64,000 bases of DNA from Phytohabitans rumicis (GTDB taxonomy: Bacteria > Actinomycetota > Actinomycetes > Mycobacteriales > Micromonosporaceae). Below, piece after piece: positions 53,820 to 62,690 of this stretch. A model generated the notes under the pieces. That model was given only the letters and a program-made list of their open reading frames with translations. It was not told where the DNA came from and ran no database searches. The position numbers and the translations under genes are program-made. Numbering within the stretch: position 1 is the stretch's first letter; the number at the start of each line of letters is the position of its first letter. The stretch spans positions 1,860,001 to 1,924,000 of the forward strand of contig NZ_BLPG01000001.1 in assembly GCF_011764445.1 (NCBI RefSeq), given 5' to 3'.

Positions 53820-54598
53820 CCGCCGTACTGGAGCTCGCCGGCGTCGGGAAGGAGTTCGCGCGGCGCGGCGGCGCGGTCCGTGCCCTGGAGGGGATCGACC
53901 TGACCGTGCCGCGCGGGCAGTTCGTGTGCATGGTCGGCGCCAGCGGCTCCGGCAAGTCCACGCTGCTGTCCCTGGTCGCCGGCCTGGCCCGGCCGTCCAC
54001 CGGCGAGGTACGCCTCGACGGGCAGCCGGTCACCGGCCCGGGCCCCGACCGCGGCCTGGTCTTCCAGCAGGGTGCGGTGTACCCGTGGCGGACCGTCGAA
54101 CGCAACATCGGCTTCGGCCTGGAACTGCTCCCCATCGGCCGGGCCGAACGGGAGCGCCGGATCGCCTGGTACCTCGCCGAGACCGGCCTGACCGACCTGC
54201 GCCACGCCCTGCCCAAGCAGCTGTCCGGCGGTCAGCGCCAGCGGGTGGCGATCGCCCGCGCGCTGGCCTGCGAGCCGGACGTGCTGCTGCTGGACGAGCC
54301 GTTCGGCGCCCTCGACGTGCAGACCAAGGAGGACATGCAGCTGTTCATCCGGCGGGTGTGGCAGGACACCGGCACCACCGTCCTGATGGTCACGCACGAC
54401 GTGGAGGAGGCGGTGTTTCTCGGGCAGCGGGTGGTGGTGCTCGCCAGCGACCCGGGGCGGGTCGCCGCGGATCTGCCCGTCAACATTCCAACCGAACGTG
54501 AACTGTCGGCAAAACGACTCCCCGAATTCCTCTCCCTACGTGCCGAAATCGAGGACCTGGTACGCGCATATCACCTGCGCCACCAGGAAAAACTCTAA
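53816..54598 (+). CDS. ABC transporter ATP-binding protein (SsuB/TauB type)
   Basis: 260 residues. Walker A VGASGSGKSTLL near 40, Q-loop VFQQGAVYPWRTV, signature LSGGQRQRVAIARAL near 140, Walker B VLLLDEPFGALD and the switch His in VTHDVEEA. Last gene of the riboswitch-led four-gene operon. GTG 53816 overlaps the permease stop. Confidence 0.92.
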   Translation: MTAVLELAGVGKEFARRGGAVRALEGIDLTVPRGQFVCMVGASGSGKSTLLSLVAGLARPSTGEVRLDGQPVTGPGPDRGLVFQQGAVYPWRTVERNIGFGLELLPIGRAERERRIAWYLAETGLTDLRHALPKQLSGGQRQRVAIARALACEPDVLLLDEPFGALDVQTKEDMQLFIRRVWQDTGTTVLMVTHDVEEAVFLGQRVVVLASDPGRVAADLPVNIPTERELSAKRLPEFLSLRAEIEDLVRAYHLRHQEKL

Positions 54599-54715
54599 AC
54601 TCGAACCGTCGTCATCGGTGCATCGGCCGATGCCTCGCCGTACGGATCTGGGATGGCCCACCTCCTGAACAAATGGTGGAGTGGTCATGCTGCGGGGTAG
54701 CACGGGAGGAAAAGC

Positions 54716-56460
54716 GTGGGTTCGGAGGGGTACGTCGTCGGGGGCGGTACCGGCTCCATTCGGTGCTAGGCACCGGGGCATGGGAGTCGTGTGGCGCGCG
54801 TTCGACCAACGCCTGTCTCGCTGGGTCGCGGTCAAGGAGATCCGCTTCAACCAGCCGATGACGTCGCAAGAGCGCGAAGAGGTCAAGCAGCGGGCGATGT
54901 TCGAGGCGCTCAGCGCCGGCCGTCTCGTCCACCCCAACGTCGTGGCGATCTACGACACCGTCGACGACGACAACCGGCCGTGGGTCGTGATGCGCCTGGT
55001 CGAGGGGCGCTCGCTGCGGGACACCATCAGCCAGGACGGCCCGCTCGACCCGCAGACCGCGGCCCGACTCGGCCTCGGCCTGCTCAACGCGCTCGACGCC
55101 GCGCACGCCGCCGGCATAGTGCACCGCGACGTCAAGCCGTCCAACGTGCTCATGCTCCCCGACGGGCGGCCGCTGCTGAGCGACTTCTCCATCGCCACGG
55201 TCGTCGGTGACCGCGTCCCCATCCGGGGCGGCGCGGTGATGGGCAGCCCCGGGTACGTCGCCCCCGAGCGGCTGCACGGCAGGGAGGGCGGCACCGCGTC
55301 CGACCTCTTCGGGCTCGGCGCCACCCTCTTCTACGCGGTGGAGGGCATCGGGCCGTTCGCCCGCAACGACGCGCTCGCCTGCCTCATCGCCACCGTCTGC
55401 GAGCCGCACCCCGGCCGCTGCGCGCCGGCCCGCTCACCGCCGTCATCGACGGCCTGCTGGCCAAGGACGAGGACGACCGGCTTGACTCGGCCGGCGTCCG
55501 GGTCGGGCTGGCCAACGCGGCCCGCCCGCGCCCGCGCGGCGTCTACCGGGTACCGATGAACTCCCGGCGGGCGTACATGCCGTACCGCGCGGTGGCCACT
55601 CCACCGTGGCCGGTCGCGGCCCCGACCATCGCCACGGAGAGCAACTCGCGCGGCCCGTCGCGCCGGCGGGTCGCCATCGTGACCGCCAGCGCCGCCCTGC
55701 TCGTCCCGCTGGCCGCCGCCGTCGCCAGCATCGGCGGCGGATCGGGCCCCGGTATCGGCCGGGCCGACGCCGCGATCCAGCAGCCCGCGCCGCCCGGCAC
55801 CGGCTCGGCCACGGCCCCGCCCGGCGCCCGGCGCGCGCTCCGGCCCGACGTCGTCTCGACGACGTTCTCGACCGCGCCCGACGACGCCGACCGGCCGATC
55901 GGCGGCCTGGCGACCGACCCCGTCGCCGGCACCACCCCGACCGGCGGCACGTCCACCGCGCCCAGCGGGGGCGGCGGCGGCGGCCAGACGGGTACGACGG
56001 AAGCAACGCCACCCGCCGCCGAGGTCACCGGCCTGTCCGTGAACGTGTCCGTCGACGAGACCGCCTGCACGTACTCGGCCTCGGCCACCGTCACCGTCTC
56101 CGCGGCGACCACCGTGACCTACCGGGTGACCTGGACCGACGGCTCCAGCGGCACGTCCAGCACGGAGTTCACGGCCGCCGGCAGCGGTGCCCTGGCCGTA
56201 CCGTCCAACGTGGCGCACGCCGCCGGCCCGGTGTGGGTCCAGGTCGAGGTCGTGTCCCCGACCGCGCTCACCCAGCGCGCCGGCGCCACGCTGCCCGACT
56301 CCTGCGACCCCACCGCGCCGACGACCCCACCCTCGTCCCCGACCCGACCCCACGTCCGCGGCCCCACCGACCAGCAACCCCCCGCCGACTCCGCCGAAAC
56401 CCCACCCCCACCCCTGACCCGCTACCGCTCCGCGAGCCCCTCTCCGCCCACCCTTCTCCG
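54716..56460 (+). CDS. Membrane serine/threonine protein kinase, three or more apparent frameshifts, 3' end uncertain
   Basis: Restoring one base in each of the runs 54740-54744, 54775-54778 and 55409-55412 gives VGSEGYVVGG, RYRLHSVLGTGGMGVVWRAF, catalytic Lys41 (VAVKEI), HRDVKPSN near 137 and APE-type VAPERL. The metal motif is SDFSIA, Ser replacing the Gly of DFG. After the kinase come a linker, one membrane segment (VAIVTASAALLVPLAAAVASI), a Pro/Gly/Thr-rich stretch and a beta-rich outer domain with two Cys. GTG 54716 follows GGGAGG. The proline-rich 3' end is frame-ambiguous next to repeat copy 6. Confidence 0.75.
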
Positions 56461-56462
56461 CC

Positions 56463-56567
56463 CGTCGATCAAGGCTTTCTGCGTCGATCAAGGGCATACG
56501 GCCGTGCTTCGATCTCCAAACCACGACCATTCGCCCTTGATCGACGCACAAATCCTTGATCGGCGCG
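56463..56567. repeat. TTGATC palindromic repeat, copy 6
   Basis: 27 bp inner arms, 56480-56506 and 56522-56548, four mismatches. Outer halves CGTCGATCAAGG (56463) and TCCTTGATCGGCGCG. The loop contains TTCGATCTCCAAA. It lies between the convergent kinase and HxlR genes and overlaps the predicted HxlR 3' end. Confidence 0.85.
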
Positions 56568-57072
56568 GGGCGGCGCGGGCCCGGCGGGCGGAACGGGGTT
56601 CAGGTACGGCGGTGGGCGCCTCGGCCGGGGCGGTGGCCACTTCGCGGGGCTTGAGCGACTCGTGGCCGGAGGCGCAGCGCATCACGGCGTGGACCTCTTC
56701 GCCGCAGTCGCGGTGTACGAGGGCGACCGGCGCGCCTTCCGGGTCGGCGAGGTAGCGGTTTCCCCATTCGGCGAGCGCCACCAGCATCGGGTAGAGGTCG
56801 AAGCCCTTGTCGGTGAGCCGGTACTCGTGGCGGACCCGGGCACCGGGCTCCTGGTACGGCACGCGGCGCAGCACGCCGTGCTCGACGAGCTGGGTGAGGC
56901 GGTTGGCGAGCACCTGCCGCGGGATGCCGGCGCGCTCGCGCATGTCGTCGAACCGGCGGATGCCGGCGAAGATGTCGCGCAGGACGACGAACGTCCACTT
57001 CTCGCCGAGGATCTCCATCGCTCGGGCGATCGTGCAATTGTCCACCGACCAGTCCAGTGCCGTAGGTCTCAC
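56488..57072 (-). CDS. HxlR-family transcriptional regulator
   Basis: About 160 to 194 residues. WSVDNCTIARAMEILGEKWTFVVLRDIFAGIRRFDDMRERAGIPRQVLANRLTQLVEHGVLRRVPY is the winged helix of the family, with the conserved early Cys. The C-terminal zinc-like HRDCGEEVHAVMRC is also seen in family members. The predicted stop lies inside repeat copy 6; a single frame change near 56640 would end it at 56600 instead. GTG start at 57072. Divergent from the thioesterase at 57127, its probable target. Confidence 0.85.
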   Translation of the reverse strand: MRPTALDWSVDNCTIARAMEILGEKWTFVVLRDIFAGIRRFDDMRERAGIPRQVLANRLTQLVEHGVLRRVPYQEPGARVRHEYRLTDKGFDLYPMLVALAEWGNRYLADPEGAPVALVHRDCGEEVHAVMRCASGHESLKPREVATAPAEAPTAVPEPRSARRARAAPRRSRICASIKGEWSWFGDRSTAVCP

Positions 57073-57126
57073 AACCCGAGCCTAGGTCTCGTTGACAGAC
57101 CCAGCAAACGCTGCGAGGCTGCGTCT

Positions 57127-57633
57127 ATGACACAGACCCAGACCGAGGCGCGCAGCCGGACGTACTCGTGGGAGGACCCGGCGCGGAACGCGGCGGTGGT
57201 CGGCCGGCGCAGCGGCCTGGAGTTGCTCCGCGCGATGATCGCGGGCGATCTGCCCGCGCCGCCGGTGATGCACCTGCTCGACATGTCCCGGCTGGAGGTC
57301 GAGGAGGGCCGGGTGGTCGTGGAGATGCCGGCCCGGGAGTTCCACTACAACCCGCTCGGCACGGTGCACGGCGGGGTGCTGTCGACGCTGCTGGACACGG
57401 CGGCCGGGTGCGCGGTGCACTCGACGCTGCCGGCCGGGGTCGGCTACACGAGCATGGACCTGAACGTGAAGTACCTCCGGCCGGTGACCGTCGACTCGGG
57501 CGTGCTGCGCTGCGAGGGCACCGTCATCTCGCGCGGTCGTCGCACCGCGCTGGCCGAGGCGCGCCTGATGGACGAGAGCGGCCGGCTGGTCGCGCACGCC
57601 ACCAGCTCGTGCCTGCTGTTTGAAATCCCCTGA
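57127..57633 (+). CDS. PaaI-family hotdog thioesterase
   Basis: 168 residues. The hotdog fold is clear: EFHYNPLGTVHGGVLSTLLDTAAGCAVHSTLP holds the HGG helix of PaaI-type acyl-CoA thioesterases, followed by TSMDLNVKYLRPVTVDSGVLRCEGTVISRGRR. An N-terminal extension of about 45 residues precedes the fold. Divergent from HxlR and convergent on the urt operon. Substrate unknown, probably an aryl or short acyl CoA. Confidence 0.88.
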   Translation: MTQTQTEARSRTYSWEDPARNAAVVGRRSGLELLRAMIAGDLPAPPVMHLLDMSRLEVEEGRVVVEMPAREFHYNPLGTVHGGVLSTLLDTAAGCAVHSTLPAGVGYTSMDLNVKYLRPVTVDSGVLRCEGTVISRGRRTALAEARLMDESGRLVAHATSSCLLFEIP

Positions 57634-57637
57634 GCGT

Positions 57638-57673
57638 GGGGCGGGGTGAGAGTGGTGTACGCCCACCCCGCCC
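57638..57673. terminator. Bidirectional terminator between thioesterase and urtE
   Basis: GGGCGGGGTG pairs with CACCCCGCCC across a 15-base loop, between two convergent genes. Read on the minus strand, it begins GTGTGAGTAGGGCGGGG, linking it to the GTGAGTA hairpin family. Confidence 0.6.
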
Positions 57674-57676
57674 TAC

Positions 57677-58369
57677 TCACACCGCCAGCGCCGACCGGAC
57701 CGAGTGCTCGGCGTCCGCGCCGCCCTCGCCCGACGACGTGACCCGGCCCGACTCCAGCACGTAGTAGCGTTCGGCCGCGCGCAGGGCGAAGCCGACGTGC
57801 TGCTCGACGAGGAGCACGGACAGGCCGCCCCGCTCGGTGAGCGCGAGGATCGTCTGCTCGATCTCGGCTACCACCGACGGCTGGATGCCCTCGGTGGGCT
57901 CGTCCAGCAGCAGAAGCGTGGGCGACGTGATCAGCGCGCGGGCGATCGCGAGCTGCTGGCGCTGGCCGCCGGAGAGCAGCCCGGCCCGCCGGCCCAGCAG
58001 CGCCCGCAGCGCCGGGAACAGGTCCAGGGCGGAGTCGATGGCCGCCCGCCCGTCCGGCCGGGAGTCCGCGATGAGCCGCAGGTTCTCCAGTGTGGTCAGG
58101 TGCGGGAAGCACTGCTGCCCCTGCGGCACGTATGCCATGCCGCGGGCCACCCGCTCGTGCGGCGCCAGCCGGGTGATGTCCTCCCCGGCGAGGCGCACCG
58201 CCCCGGTACGCGGCTTGAGCAGGCCGATCGCGACCCGCAGCAAGGTGCTCTTGCCGGCGCCGTTGTGGCCCATCACCGCGGCCACCCCGTTCGCCGGCAC
58301 CGACAGCGAGACGCCGTGCAGGACCAGGCTGCGGCCGTACCCGGCCTGGACACCATCGATCTCGAGCAT
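57677..58369 (-). CDS. urtE: Urea ABC transporter ATP-binding protein UrtE
   Basis: 230 residues. Walker A GHNGAGKSTLLRV, signature LSGGQRQQLAIARAL, Walker B LLLLDEPTEGIQPSVVAEIE. The GIQPS wording is characteristic of UrtE compared with LivF. ATG 58369 overlaps the urtD stop; GTG 58372 is an alternative. Last gene of the urt operon. Confidence 0.93.
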   Translation of the reverse strand: MLEIDGVQAGYGRSLVLHGVSLSVPANGVAAVMGHNGAGKSTLLRVAIGLLKPRTGAVRLAGEDITRLAPHERVARGMAYVPQGQQCFPHLTTLENLRLIADSRPDGRAAIDSALDLFPALRALLGRRAGLLSGGQRQQLAIARALITSPTLLLLDEPTEGIQPSVVAEIEQTILALTERGGLSVLLVEQHVGFALRAAERYYVLESGRVTSSGEGGADAEHSVRSALAV

Positions 58370-59094
58370 CACGCGGCTCCTAGGTAGACCTGCTGGACGG
58401 CAGGGTCGGCCTGAACCTCGGCCACGGAGCCCTCGCTGAGCACCTTGCCGGCGTGCAGGACCGTCACCGTGCGGGCGAAGCTGCGCATGAAGTCCATGTC
58501 GTGCTCGATGACCACGACCGTGCGGTCGGCGCTGACCACGCCGAGTAGCGCGCCGGTGGCGTCCCGCTCTTCGTGGCTCATGCCGGCGACCGGCTCGTCG
58601 AGCAGCAGCAACTTGACGTCCTGCACGAGCAGCATGCCGATCTCCAGCCACTGCTTCTGCCCGTGCGCGAGCGTGCCCGCCAGCTTGTCCCGCTGGTCGG
58701 CGAGGCCGATCGTCTCCAGCGCCTCGGCCACCGCGGCGGGCACCGACCGGCGCCGCCGCAGCATGGTCCACGGTCCCCGCCCGGCCCCGGCGGCGATGTC
58801 CAGGTTCTGCAGCACGGTCAGCTCCTCGAAGACCGTGGCCGTCTGGAACGTCCGCCCGATGCCCAGCCGCGCGATCTGGTGCACCGGCTTGCCCAGCAGC
58901 GCCTGCTCGCCGAAGCGCACCGAGCCGCTCGCCTTCACCAGCCCGGTGACGGCGTCGACCAGCGTCGTCTTGCCGGCGCCGTTCGGCCCGATCAGGAAGC
59001 GGATGTCGCCGGGCGCCACGTCCAGCGACACCCCGTCCACGGCGGCGAACCCGTCGAAGGTCACCCGCAGGTCCCGGATGGACAACCCACTCAT
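58369..59094 (-). CDS. urtD: Urea ABC transporter ATP-binding protein UrtD
   Basis: 241 residues. Walker A IGPNGAGKTTLVDAV, the unusual signature LAHGQKQWLEIGMLL that marks UrtD, Walker B LLLLDEPVAGMSHEE, and switch VVIEHDMDFMRSFA. Separated from urtC by 100 bases without an obvious gene; this gap is the only loose join in the operon. Confidence 0.93.
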   Translation of the reverse strand: MSGLSIRDLRVTFDGFAAVDGVSLDVAPGDIRFLIGPNGAGKTTLVDAVTGLVKASGSVRFGEQALLGKPVHQIARLGIGRTFQTATVFEELTVLQNLDIAAGAGRGPWTMLRRRRSVPAAVAEALETIGLADQRDKLAGTLAHGQKQWLEIGMLLVQDVKLLLLDEPVAGMSHEERDATGALLGVVSADRTVVVIEHDMDFMRSFARTVTVLHAGKVLSEGSVAEVQADPAVQQVYLGAA

Positions 59095-59194
59095 GCTGTT
59101 CCTCCTGATTCGCTCGCTCCCGCGGCGCTAAAGGCGACGCCTTCCCTCGTCGCTACGCTCCTCAGTCCAGACGCCGCCGCGCCAGCTCGCTCGC

Positions 59195-60289
59195 TCATGC
59201 CGGCACCTCCTGCGCCACAACCGGCGCCGGCGACACCGGCGCGGGGTCCGGCGGCCGCGAGCGCCTTCGGCGTACCAGGCCCACGACCGACGCCAGGCCG
59301 CCCGGAAGGAACGCCACGACCAGCACGAAGAGCAGCCCTTGCAGGTACGTCCACGCGGCCGGGAACTCCTCGGAAAGGGTGGTCTTGGCCCACGCCACGG
59401 CGACCGCGCCGAGCACCGGGCCGAGCAGGGCCGCCCGCCCGCCGACCGCGACCCCGATGACGAACTCGATCGACGGCACGATCCCGATCAGCGCCGGGTT
59501 GATGATGCCCACCGCGGGCACGAAGAGCGCCCCGGCCAGCCCGGCCATGCCGGCGGCCGAGACGTACGCGACGAGCTTGACGTTGGCCGGGTTGTAGCCG
59601 AGGAACCGGACCCGCTCCTCGCTGTCCCGCACGGCGACGAGCAGCTCGCCGTACCGGGACTGGATGAGCTGGCGGGCCAGGGCCATCAGCAGGAGCAGGC
59701 ACCCCGCCACGATGAAGTAGACCATCCGCTGGTTGACCGGGTCGTCCAGGTCGTACCCGAAAAAGCCCTGGAAGTCGGTGAGGCCGTTGGTGCCGCCGGT
59801 GGTGCCCTGCTGGCCGATCAGGAAGATCGCCAGCGCCGCCGCGAGGGCCTGGCTCAGGATCGCGAAGTACGCGCCGCGCACCCGCCGCCGGAAGACCAGC
59901 GACCCGAGCAGGAACGCCACCAGCATCGGCAGCAGCACGGTGGCCGGCAGCGCGAAGTACGGGTTGGCGAACGGCTTCCACCACCATGGCAGCGCGTCGA
60001 GCTGGCCGTACAGCTGCATGAAGTCGGGCATCGCACCGGGACCCGCGTCCGCGAGCTTCATGTGCATGGCCATCGCGTAGCCGCCGAGGCCGAAGAACAC
60101 GCCCTGGCCGAGGGTCAGCAGCCCGCCGCGCCCCCAGGCTAGGCCGATGCCGATGGCCACCATCGCCAGGCAGAGGTACTTGGCCAGCAGGCTGAGCCGG
60201 AAGTCGGACAGCCCCACCGGCGCGACCGCGAACAGGACGACCGCGCCGGCCGCGAAGCCGGCGCCCGCGCGCCACGACCACGCCTTCAT
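59195..60289 (-). CDS. urtC: Urea ABC transporter permease UrtC
   Basis: 364 residues, about ten membrane segments, of the branched-chain amino-acid permease fold. GIGLAWGRGGLLTLGQGVFFGLGGYAMAMHMK and GTTGGTNGLTDFQGFFGYDLDDP match UrtC. ATG 60289 overlaps the urtB stop (ATGA). Intact. Confidence 0.94.
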   Translation of the reverse strand: MKAWSWRAGAGFAAGAVVLFAVAPVGLSDFRLSLLAKYLCLAMVAIGIGLAWGRGGLLTLGQGVFFGLGGYAMAMHMKLADAGPGAMPDFMQLYGQLDALPWWWKPFANPYFALPATVLLPMLVAFLLGSLVFRRRVRGAYFAILSQALAAALAIFLIGQQGTTGGTNGLTDFQGFFGYDLDDPVNQRMVYFIVAGCLLLLMALARQLIQSRYGELLVAVRDSEERVRFLGYNPANVKLVAYVSAAGMAGLAGALFVPAVGIINPALIGIVPSIEFVIGVAVGGRAALLGPVLGAVAVAWAKTTLSEEFPAAWTYLQGLLFVLVVAFLPGGLASVVGLVRRRRSRPPDPAPVSPAPVVAQEVPA

Positions 60290-61173
60290 GCCAGGCTCCT
60301 CGTCCGGAGGGTGAACAGCCCCTGTGGCCGCCACTGGAGGAAGGCCACGATCGCGACGAAGACGAGCACCTTCGCGACGCTGACCGTGGTGGAGTACTCG
60401 ATGAGGGACTGCAGCGTGCCGAGCGCGAACGCGACGATCACGCTGCCCTTGAGGTGCCCGATGCCGCCGGCCACGACGACCAGGAACGCGTCGACGATGA
60501 TGTTGGTGCCCATGGTCGGCCCGATCGGCCCGAGCAGGGTCAGCGCGACGCCGGCCACGCCGGCCAGCCCCGAGCCGATGAAGAACGTGAGCCGGTCGAC
60601 CCGCCCGGTGGGGATGCCGGAGACGGCGGCGAGGTCGCGGTTCTGCACGACGGCGCGGATCCGCCGGCCGAGCGAGGTGAAGCGCAGGACCAGGGTCAGC
60701 GCGATCACCGCGAGGACGGCCAGCGCCAGGATGAAGAGCCGGTTGTTGGCCAGCGCCAGTTCGTCGGTGATCTTGATGTTGCCGGTCAACGCGTCCGGAG
60801 CGCGGGTCTGCACGTTCGGCGCCCCGAAGATGTCCCGGGCCAGCTGCTGCAGGATCAGCGACACGCCCCAGGTGACCAGCAGCGTGTCCAGCGGCCGGGT
60901 GTACAGCCGCCGGATGAGCAGAAACTCCAGAAGTACGCCCATCGCGCCGGCCACGCCGAACGCCACCGGCAGAGCGACCAGCAGCGAGAGGCCGGCGGCG
61001 GTGATGACGTCCTGCAGGACGTACACGGTGTAGGCCCCGGCCATGATGAACTCGCCGTGGGCCATGTTGATCACACCCATCTGGCCGAAGGTCAGGGCCA
61101 GGCCGAGCGCGATGAGCAGCAGCACGGCGCCGATGCTGACGCCGGTGAAGAGTTGGCTGACGATGACCGTCAT
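60286..61173 (-). CDS. urtB: Urea ABC transporter permease UrtB
   Basis: 295 residues, eight or so membrane segments. LLLIALGLALTFGQMGVINMAHGEFIMAGAY is the conserved urea/branched-chain permease start, and GIPTGRVDRLTFFIGSGLAGVAGVALTLLGPIGPTMG follows. Intact. Its ribosome binding site lies about 20 bases after a strong hairpin that follows urtA. Confidence 0.94.
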   Translation of the reverse strand: MTVIVSQLFTGVSIGAVLLLIALGLALTFGQMGVINMAHGEFIMAGAYTVYVLQDVITAAGLSLLVALPVAFGVAGAMGVLLEFLLIRRLYTRPLDTLLVTWGVSLILQQLARDIFGAPNVQTRAPDALTGNIKITDELALANNRLFILALAVLAVIALTLVLRFTSLGRRIRAVVQNRDLAAVSGIPTGRVDRLTFFIGSGLAGVAGVALTLLGPIGPTMGTNIIVDAFLVVVAGGIGHLKGSVIVAFALGTLQSLIEYSTTVSVAKVLVFVAIVAFLQWRPQGLFTLRTRSLA

Positions 61174-61193
61174 GGGTGCCCTTCCGTAGATCT

Positions 61194-61249
61194 TGCAAGG
61201 AAGGGCCCCTTCCTATGCAAAAAGCGATAACAAGGGGCCCTTCCTTGCA
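61194..61249 (-). terminator. Attenuator-like hairpin between urtA and urtB
   Basis: Perfect 18 bp arms TGCAAGGAAGGGCCCCTT (61194-61211) and their complement (61232-61249), loop 20 bases. It starts five bases after the urtA stop on the transcribed strand. Such hairpins commonly leave more binding-protein mRNA than permease mRNA in ABC operons. Confidence 0.7.
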
Positions 61250-61253
61250 TCTG

Positions 61254-62494
61254 TCAGCTCAGGCCCGCGGCCCAGGGGTACGCCTTGAGGTAGGGATCGG
61301 GCTTGACCGGGGAGCCGGAGTTCCAGACCTCGGTGATCAGGCCGTCGCTGCCGACCTTGCCGATGCGCGCGGTCTTGTAGATGTGCTGCGTGGCGCCGTC
61401 GATGGTGACCTTGCCCTCGGGCGCGTCGAAGGTGACCCCGTCCGAGGCCGCCTTCACCTTCTCCACGTCGAACGAGCCGGCCTTCTCGACCATCGCCTTC
61501 CACAGGTAGACCGAGACGTACGCGGCCTCCATCGGGTCGCTGGTCGGCTTGTCCTGCCCGTACTTGGCCTTGTACGCCTTGACGAACGCCTCGTTCGCGG
61601 CGCCCGGCGTGGTCTGGTAGTAGTTCCACGCGGTGAGCTGGCCGTCCAGGTACTGGGTGCCGATGCTCTTGACCTCCTCCTCGGCGATCGACACCGAGAC
61701 CACCGGCATGCCGGTGGCGGTCAGGCCCGCGGACTTGTACTCCTTGAAGAACGCGACGTTGCTGTCGCCGTTGAGGGTATTGAACACGGCCGACGCCTTG
61801 GACGCCTTGACCTTGTTGACGATCGTGCCGAACTCGACCGACCCGAGCGGCGCGTAGTCCTCCCGAGCACGGTCATCCCGTTGGCGGCGGCGTACGCCTT
61901 AATGATCTTATTCGCGGTACGCGGGAACACGTAGTCGCTGCCCACGAGGTAGACGGACGTCTTTCCCTGCGCCTTGAGGTAGTCCAGACCCGGCACGATC
62001 TGCTGGTTGGTCGTCGCGCCGGTGTAGAAGATGTACGGCGACTGCTCCAGCCCCTCGTACTGCACGGGGTAGAACAGCAGCGACTTGTTCTCCTCGAAGA
62101 CCGGCTTGACGGCCTTGCGGCTCGCCGAGGTCCAGCAGCCGAAGACCGCGGCGACCTTGTCCTCCTTGATGAGCTTCTCGGCCTTCTCGGCGAACGTCGG
62201 CCAGTCCGAGGCGCCGTCCTCGCTGATCGGCTCGAGCTTCTTGCCGAGCACGCCGCCGGACGCGTTGATCTCCTCGATGGCCAGCTTGATCGAGTCGCGG
62301 ACGGTCACCTCGCTGATGGCCATCGTGCCGGACAGCGAGTTGAGCAGGCCCACCTTGACGGTGTCGCCGGACGTGTCGGCGACCGCGCCGCTTGAAGATT
62401 CGTTCTCGCCGGTCTTGCTCCCACACGCCGACAGCACCAATGCCGCGGCGAGCGGGAGGAGGGCGCCTTTCCAGCGCCCACGAATATCGAACAT
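61254..62494 (-). CDS. urtA: Urea ABC transporter substrate-binding lipoprotein UrtA, one apparent frameshift
   Basis: 413 residues after adding one base to the C run 61862-61864, which joins GMTVLG to [23 protein letters not shown]. The signal peptide ends in lipobox LVLSAC (Cys24). [45 protein letters not shown] and [44 protein letters not shown] are strongly typical of UrtA. ATG 62494. First of the five urt genes. Confidence 0.94.
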
Positions 62495-62690
62495 CGGAAC
62501 CTCCGCACCAGGGGATTCGGCGGGGTCAGCGTCTGTGAGAATCGTTGCGAATGCATTTCCCGGCCCTTAAGAGGCTGTTTCCGAAACAGCACTTTGCCGG
62601 GCATAAAAAAAGGCCGGCACAATCGTGCCAGCACATTACCGAATGGGCGTTACTTCCCACAGGAAGTATCTCGGCGCGGGCTTCCGGCTG
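62495..62690 (-). promoter_or_regulatory. Leader/promoter region of urtA with palindromes
   Basis: Contains the 17 bp palindrome GCTGTTTCCGAAACAGC (62574-62590). A second stem, GCCGGCAC-AATC-GTGCCAGC, lies near 62613-62632 next to an A7 run. The GAAAC half-sites recall GlnR operators, but the spacing does not fit the full GlnR consensus. The stem plus T tract (minus strand) could end the upstream AmiC-like transcript. Confidence 0.4.

Noticed and set aside
62495-62690. A confident GlnR operator before urtA
   Set aside because: GAAAC and GTAAC half-sites occur, but not at the required six-base spacing.
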